From Treponema sp. (GTDB lineage: Bacteria; Spirochaetota; Spirochaetia; Treponematales; Breznakiellaceae), in NCBI GenBank assembly GCA_031254385.1, contig JAIRUO010000268.1:1-7973 (forward strand): a stretch of 7,973 nt of DNA. Direction: 5' to 3'. The notes under the pieces were generated by a model, which made no database searches, was not told the DNA's origin, and was given only the letters and a program-made list of their open reading frames with translations. How positions within the stretch are numbered: position 1 is the first letter of the stretch; each line of letters begins with the position of its first letter. Positions 4,922 to 7,973 of the stretch are shown here, in pieces. The position numbers and the translations under genes were made by a program.

Positions 4922-7315
4922 TTACATCTCCAAGACAATCTCGTTTTCCTTCTGTAGAATTGACGCGGGGATGTAATTACCATCGACTTTTGTTCCGTTT
5001 ACGGTTAGGCTGCGGCAGCCGCTTTCGTGGCCTTCGCTGTTAAGAACCTTTATGTGCAGTTTGCTGCCACGGAAAACTTTTTCCACTGTAAAACTATTCC
5101 AGGACGGAGGAATTGCGGGAGACAGGCGCAGGCCGTTAATGTCTGGCCTTAGGCCCAGTATTCCTTCCACGCACCCAACCATGACGGTGCTGGCTGTGCC
5201 GGTGAGCCAATGGACATGGCTACGCCCTTCAAAGGGACTCTCTATGCTTTCGGTGAATTGTGAATACACATACGGTTCCATAAGACGGGTTTGGGCAATA
5301 TCGTTCTGTGCGGCTGGGCAGCTTTCCAGATAATACTCGAATGCGCGAGTGCCGCGACCAAGCAGGGCTTCCGCTAAAATCAGCCAGCCCTGGGTTTGTA
5401 AAAAGATAGCGCCGTTTTCTTTTGTGCCAGGATTAAACAATAGCGCCAGCGCCCCGTCAAAGGCGTGCTTGCGGTAAGCAGGGGCCATTATGCAGGCACC
5501 GTATTTGGTGTTGAGCTGTGCATGAACTAAATCCAATACGGCCTTCCCACGATCTGCTCCGGCTAGACTAGAAATAACAGACCAGCTTTGCGGGTTCAAC
5601 CAGAGGCTGGCTTCCTGATCGCTAGGCTTGCCAACCACTTCTCCATGCTCGGTAATTCCGCGCACGAAGCGATCGGTGTCCCAGCAGCGTTCTTCCAATA
5701 TGGCGGCGAATTTAGTTTTCAGTTCGCTCATACGTTTTTCGGTTTCACCATCGCCCTTATATCTGGCAAAACGGATCATTATCTCAAACGCATAATACAA
5801 TTGCATCGCTACGAATACTGATACGCCGTTCGTGCCTAGCCTGAGGCAGTCGTTCCAGTCGGCATGTAACCCGGCAGGCAGTCCATGTATACCCAGATGA
5901 TCCAGCGAAAACCCGATGGCTTTTTTTAGGTGATTGTACAGTGAATCCGTACCTGTATCGGCATAAGGGATATTTTCGTCCAACAGCGCGGTATTGCCAG
6001 TTTCGGCAATGTATTTCCATACAGTCGGGAACAGCCATAACGCATCATCGGCACGGTAAGAAGGATGTCCAGTTGACCCTCGGTAGGAAGAGTCCTCAGG
6101 TTTATCTTCGTGTCCGGGGTTATGGTTGTATTTTACCAGCGGCAGAGCCCCGCCGTGGTTTACCTGGGCAGATATCATAAACCTTATTTTTTCCAAAGCC
6201 ATTTCCGGGGCCAGATGAATGATGCCCTGAATATCCTGCACCGTATCGCGGTAGCCGTATCCGTTGCGCTGGCCGCAGTAGATCAAGGACGCGGCCCGCG
6301 ACCAGTTAAAGGTAATAAAACACTGGTATGCGTTCCAGGTATTGATCATGTGGTTGAAATTTTCATCCGGGGTTTTGACTTTTAGGCCAGATAATTTTCC
6401 GCGCCAGTAATTCTTTAATTCGTTGATTTCGCGTTCGGGAAGATCCTTATCCTCATAACGCGCTACCAATTCACTTGCCTGCGCTTCCCGTTTTTGCCCA
6501 AGCAGAAATACGATAGAAACGCTTTGACCAGGCGCAAGATCAACTGCCGTATGCAGTGCACCGCAGGGGTTCAGGTTGTAGTTTAAGGTTCCGTCAAGGC
6601 GGCCTTTTTCAACAGAAACGGGGTTTCCGTAATCACGATAAGCGCCTATAAACGCGGCCCGGTCGCCGCAGTAGCTGGTAACTTTTCTGCCAGCCAGGGC
6701 AAAGACGCGGGTTTCCACGCGGCTTTCGTTTACGGCATTCAGGCAGTTTTCGTTGATGGTTTGGAGGATGAACTGATCTTTAAAATAGGTGCGGGTTATA
6801 AACTGCGTATATTGCAGATTAACCTGATCCTGTTCATAGAAACTTTCGCAGGTAAACTCGGCAAAACCGAAAACAGAAATCTTTCTTGCGGTTGTTCCGC
6901 TATTGGTAATTTTTAGCTGCCACACCTCGTAATCAGCGCCGTGGGGAACGTAATAGTTTGCTTCGGAACGTATATTGCTGTATTCGGCTTCTAGTTTTGT
7001 ATAACCCGTGCCGTGGCGGCATGTTGAGCGGTACTGAGTTAGAGGCTTGCCCACTGGCTGCCATGAAGCTGACCAATAATCGCCCGATTCATCATCGCGC
7101 AGATAGATGTAACGGCCGGGTCTGTCCTGTTCGTTAAAACGGTAACGGATAATCCGTCCGGCAGCGCCGCTCTTTACAAAGCTGTAACCGCCGGCGTTAT
7201 TTGAAATTATCGCGCCGTAAGCAGGAGAACCAAGATAATTGGCCCAGGGCGCGGGCGTGTCAGGTCGGGTGATAACATATTCCCGCGCATCATCGTCAAA
7301 GTAACCGTACTGCAC
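4922..7315 (-). CDS. Glycoside hydrolase family 94 phosphorylase (chitobiose/cellobiose phosphorylase-like)
   Basis: Cytoplasmic inverting phosphorylase that splits a beta-linked disaccharide with phosphate into a sugar 1-phosphate and a free sugar. At 797 aa it matches family length. The N-terminus (YGYFDDDAREYVITRPDTP, APWANYLG, NAGGYSF, RPGRYIYLRDDESGDYWS) closely follows remembered GH94 sequences, especially N,N'-diacetylchitobiose phosphorylase. The beta-sandwich domain is followed by the (alpha/alpha)6 barrel. The catalytic acid is Asp489 in HADWNDCL. Phosphate-site residues Arg356 (GYGYRD) and Thr705-Gly706 (WLTGT) are present, and the KENG motif is at 632-635. The His that normally follows in IFxH is Gln640 (FLQTQGW). 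The acceptor-site Glu of cellobiose phosphorylases before KENG is absent (DGALALLF instead). No signal peptide is seen. The GTG start is set by GGAGG six bases upstream. Substrate (GlcNAc, glucose or other) is not decided by sequence alone. Confidence 0.9.
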   Translation of the reverse strand: MQYGYFDDDAREYVITRPDTPAPWANYLGSPAYGAIISNNAGGYSFVKSGAAGRIIRYRFNEQDRPGRYIYLRDDESGDYWSASWQPVGKPLTQYRSTCRHGTGYTKLEAEYSNIRSEANYYVPHGADYEVWQLKITNSGTTARKISVFGFAEFTCESFYEQDQVNLQYTQFITRTYFKDQFILQTINENCLNAVNESRVETRVFALAGRKVTSYCGDRAAFIGAYRDYGNPVSVEKGRLDGTLNYNLNPCGALHTAVDLAPGQSVSIVFLLGQKREAQASELVARYEDKDLPEREINELKNYWRGKLSGLKVKTPDENFNHMINTWNAYQCFITFNWSRAASLIYCGQRNGYGYRDTVQDIQGIIHLAPEMALEKIRFMISAQVNHGGALPLVKYNHNPGHEDKPEDSSYRGSTGHPSYRADDALWLFPTVWKYIAETGNTALLDENIPYADTGTDSLYNHLKKAIGFSLDHLGIHGLPAGLHADWNDCLRLGTNGVSVFVAMQLYYAFEIMIRFARYKGDGETEKRMSELKTKFAAILEERCWDTDRFVRGITEHGEVVGKPSDQEASLWLNPQSWSVISSLAGADRGKAVLDLVHAQLNTKYGACIMAPAYRKHAFDGALALLFNPGTKENGAIFLQTQGWLILAEALLGRGTRAFEYYLESCPAAQNDIAQTRLMEPYVYSQFTESIESPFEGRSHVHWLTGTASTVMVGCVEGILGLRPDINGLRLSPAIPPSWNSFTVEKVFRGSKLHIKVLNSEGHESGCRSLTVNGTKVDGNYIPASILQKENEIVLEM

Positions 7316-7321
7316 TGTGAA

Positions 7322-7326
7322 CCTCC
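7322..7326 (-). promoter_or_regulatory. Ribosome binding site of the GH94 gene
   Basis: GGAGG on the minus strand, six bases upstream of the GTG at 7313-7315. It fixes the GTG as the start: the nearby ATG at 7325-7327 overlaps the site and is in another frame that stops soon. It lies in the 31-nt gap after the upstream DUF4340 gene, where I see no promoter, supporting co-transcription. Confidence 0.8.
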
Positions 7327-7346
7327 ATTAGAAAAATAATGAAGTA

Positions 7347-7973
7347 TTACTCAGCATAAATCATCTTGTCGGCTTCATCAAATATTCTTCGTACCTGGGT
7401 ACGGGCAATGCGGAATTCGGTAACGCCTTGTCTTTCTAGAACATAGAAATCCCGGTTATAGGGAATAAGGCGTATTCCCGTGGTAACTGCCGGCGTATTA
7501 AGTTTGTATTCAACTATCAAATCTGTCCCTTCGCCACGGGTAACAGGCCCTATATGTTCCGCATCAATAAGGAGGCCAATGACTCTCTGATAAAATACCC
7601 GGAATGCTTGATCCTCAGTTCTTCTACCGTCAAGATAGAAAATTGCCTCATCTCCTTTGCCCTGAATAGTAGCCGTCAAAGTGCGCCCGTCTCCGGTAAC
7701 GGTAAAGCTGTCAACATGGTCAATGTAATGGATCATGGCAAATTTATCCAACAGTGAAAACGGAGTGGCGCTAATAATAGTTTCCAATCCTCCAAGGGTG
7801 AATACAGAATCGTTCCCGGCCACTTGCGCATAATATATGCCGTATTCGCTCTTTCCAAAAAGAATATCCAGAGTTTCGCTAGGAGTTTCAATATACAACC
7901 GGCCAGGCCTGTCCAGGCCGTAAGGCACCAAAGAAGAAGGATTATCATCTATAAATTCATAGATTTCAAGATA
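7347..7973 (-). CDS. DUF4340-domain protein, 5'-truncated by window edge
   Basis: The frame is open from the right edge (7973) to TAA at 7347-7349, giving 208 visible residues; the true start is outside the window. The pattern fits DUF4340: YGLDRPGRLYIETP, then LDILFGKSE, then YYAQVAGNDSVFTL. A second, similar unit follows: FTVTGDGRTLTATIQG, then FRVFYQRVIGLLIDAEH, and a C-terminal strand-rich part with YVLERQG. DUF4340 proteins are usually membrane-anchored with an extracytoplasmic beta-rich repeat, and are often encoded beside GldG/ABC-2 type transport genes. The anchor is not visible here. The gene ends 31 nt before the GH94 start, so the two are probably one operon, but a functional link to sugar use is not shown. 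The TTG at 7929-7931 and the GTG after it are internal codons. Confidence 0.72.
   Translation of the reverse strand, partial: YLEIYEFIDDNPSSLVPYGLDRPGRLYIETPSETLDILFGKSEYGIYYAQVAGNDSVFTLGGLETIISATPFSLLDKFAMIHYIDHVDSFTVTGDGRTLTATIQGKGDEAIFYLDGRRTEDQAFRVFYQRVIGLLIDAEHIGPVTRGEGTDLIVEYKLNTPAVTTGIRLIPYNRDFYVLERQGVTEFRIARTQVRRIFDEADKMIYAE

Overview
The window looks like chromosomal DNA of a spirochaete, most likely a Treponema of moderate GC content such as those of animal or termite guts. This is inferred from protein character only: a CsgG-like lipoprotein-type domain, a large AddA-type helicase-nuclease, a family GH94 disaccharide phosphorylase and a DUF4340 protein. No rRNA or other phylogenetic marker is present, so the assignment is tentative.

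Layout from left to right. (1) 1-741, plus strand: the 3' part of a gene whose product ends in a CsgG/FlgO-like domain. (2) 734-4423, minus strand: a full-length AddA homologue with all helicase motifs and a complete C-terminal nuclease. It converges with the first gene and overlaps its end by 8 bp. (3) 4425-4495, minus strand: tRNA-Gly(CCC), ending one base before the GTG start of addA. A good sigma-70-type promoter lies upstream at 4542-4570, so the tRNA and addA are probably one transcript. (4) 4561-4914: a non-coding, nested, imperfect inverted repeat of about 354 bp. It includes 34-bp arms with one mismatch and inner 16-bp perfect arms around an AT-rich centre. (5) 4922-7315, minus strand: a GH94 phosphorylase. 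(6) 7347-7973, minus strand: the 3' part of a DUF4340-domain gene that runs off the right edge. It ends 31 nt before the GH94 start and is probably in the same operon.

Functionally, the right side is a sugar-phosphorolysis gene downstream of a DUF4340 protein, a family often found with gliding/GldG-type ABC transport genes. The middle is a tRNA plus recombination-repair helicase unit. The inverted repeat separates these two minus-strand transcription units and its outer arm contains the -35 box of the tRNA/addA promoter. I see no complete undescribed defence or mobile system. The most unusual points are the tRNA-abutted addA start with no visible Shine-Dalgarno, the large inverted-repeat element, a heptanucleotide repeat inside the addA reading frame, and a GH94 enzyme with Gln where the family normally has a phosphate-binding His.
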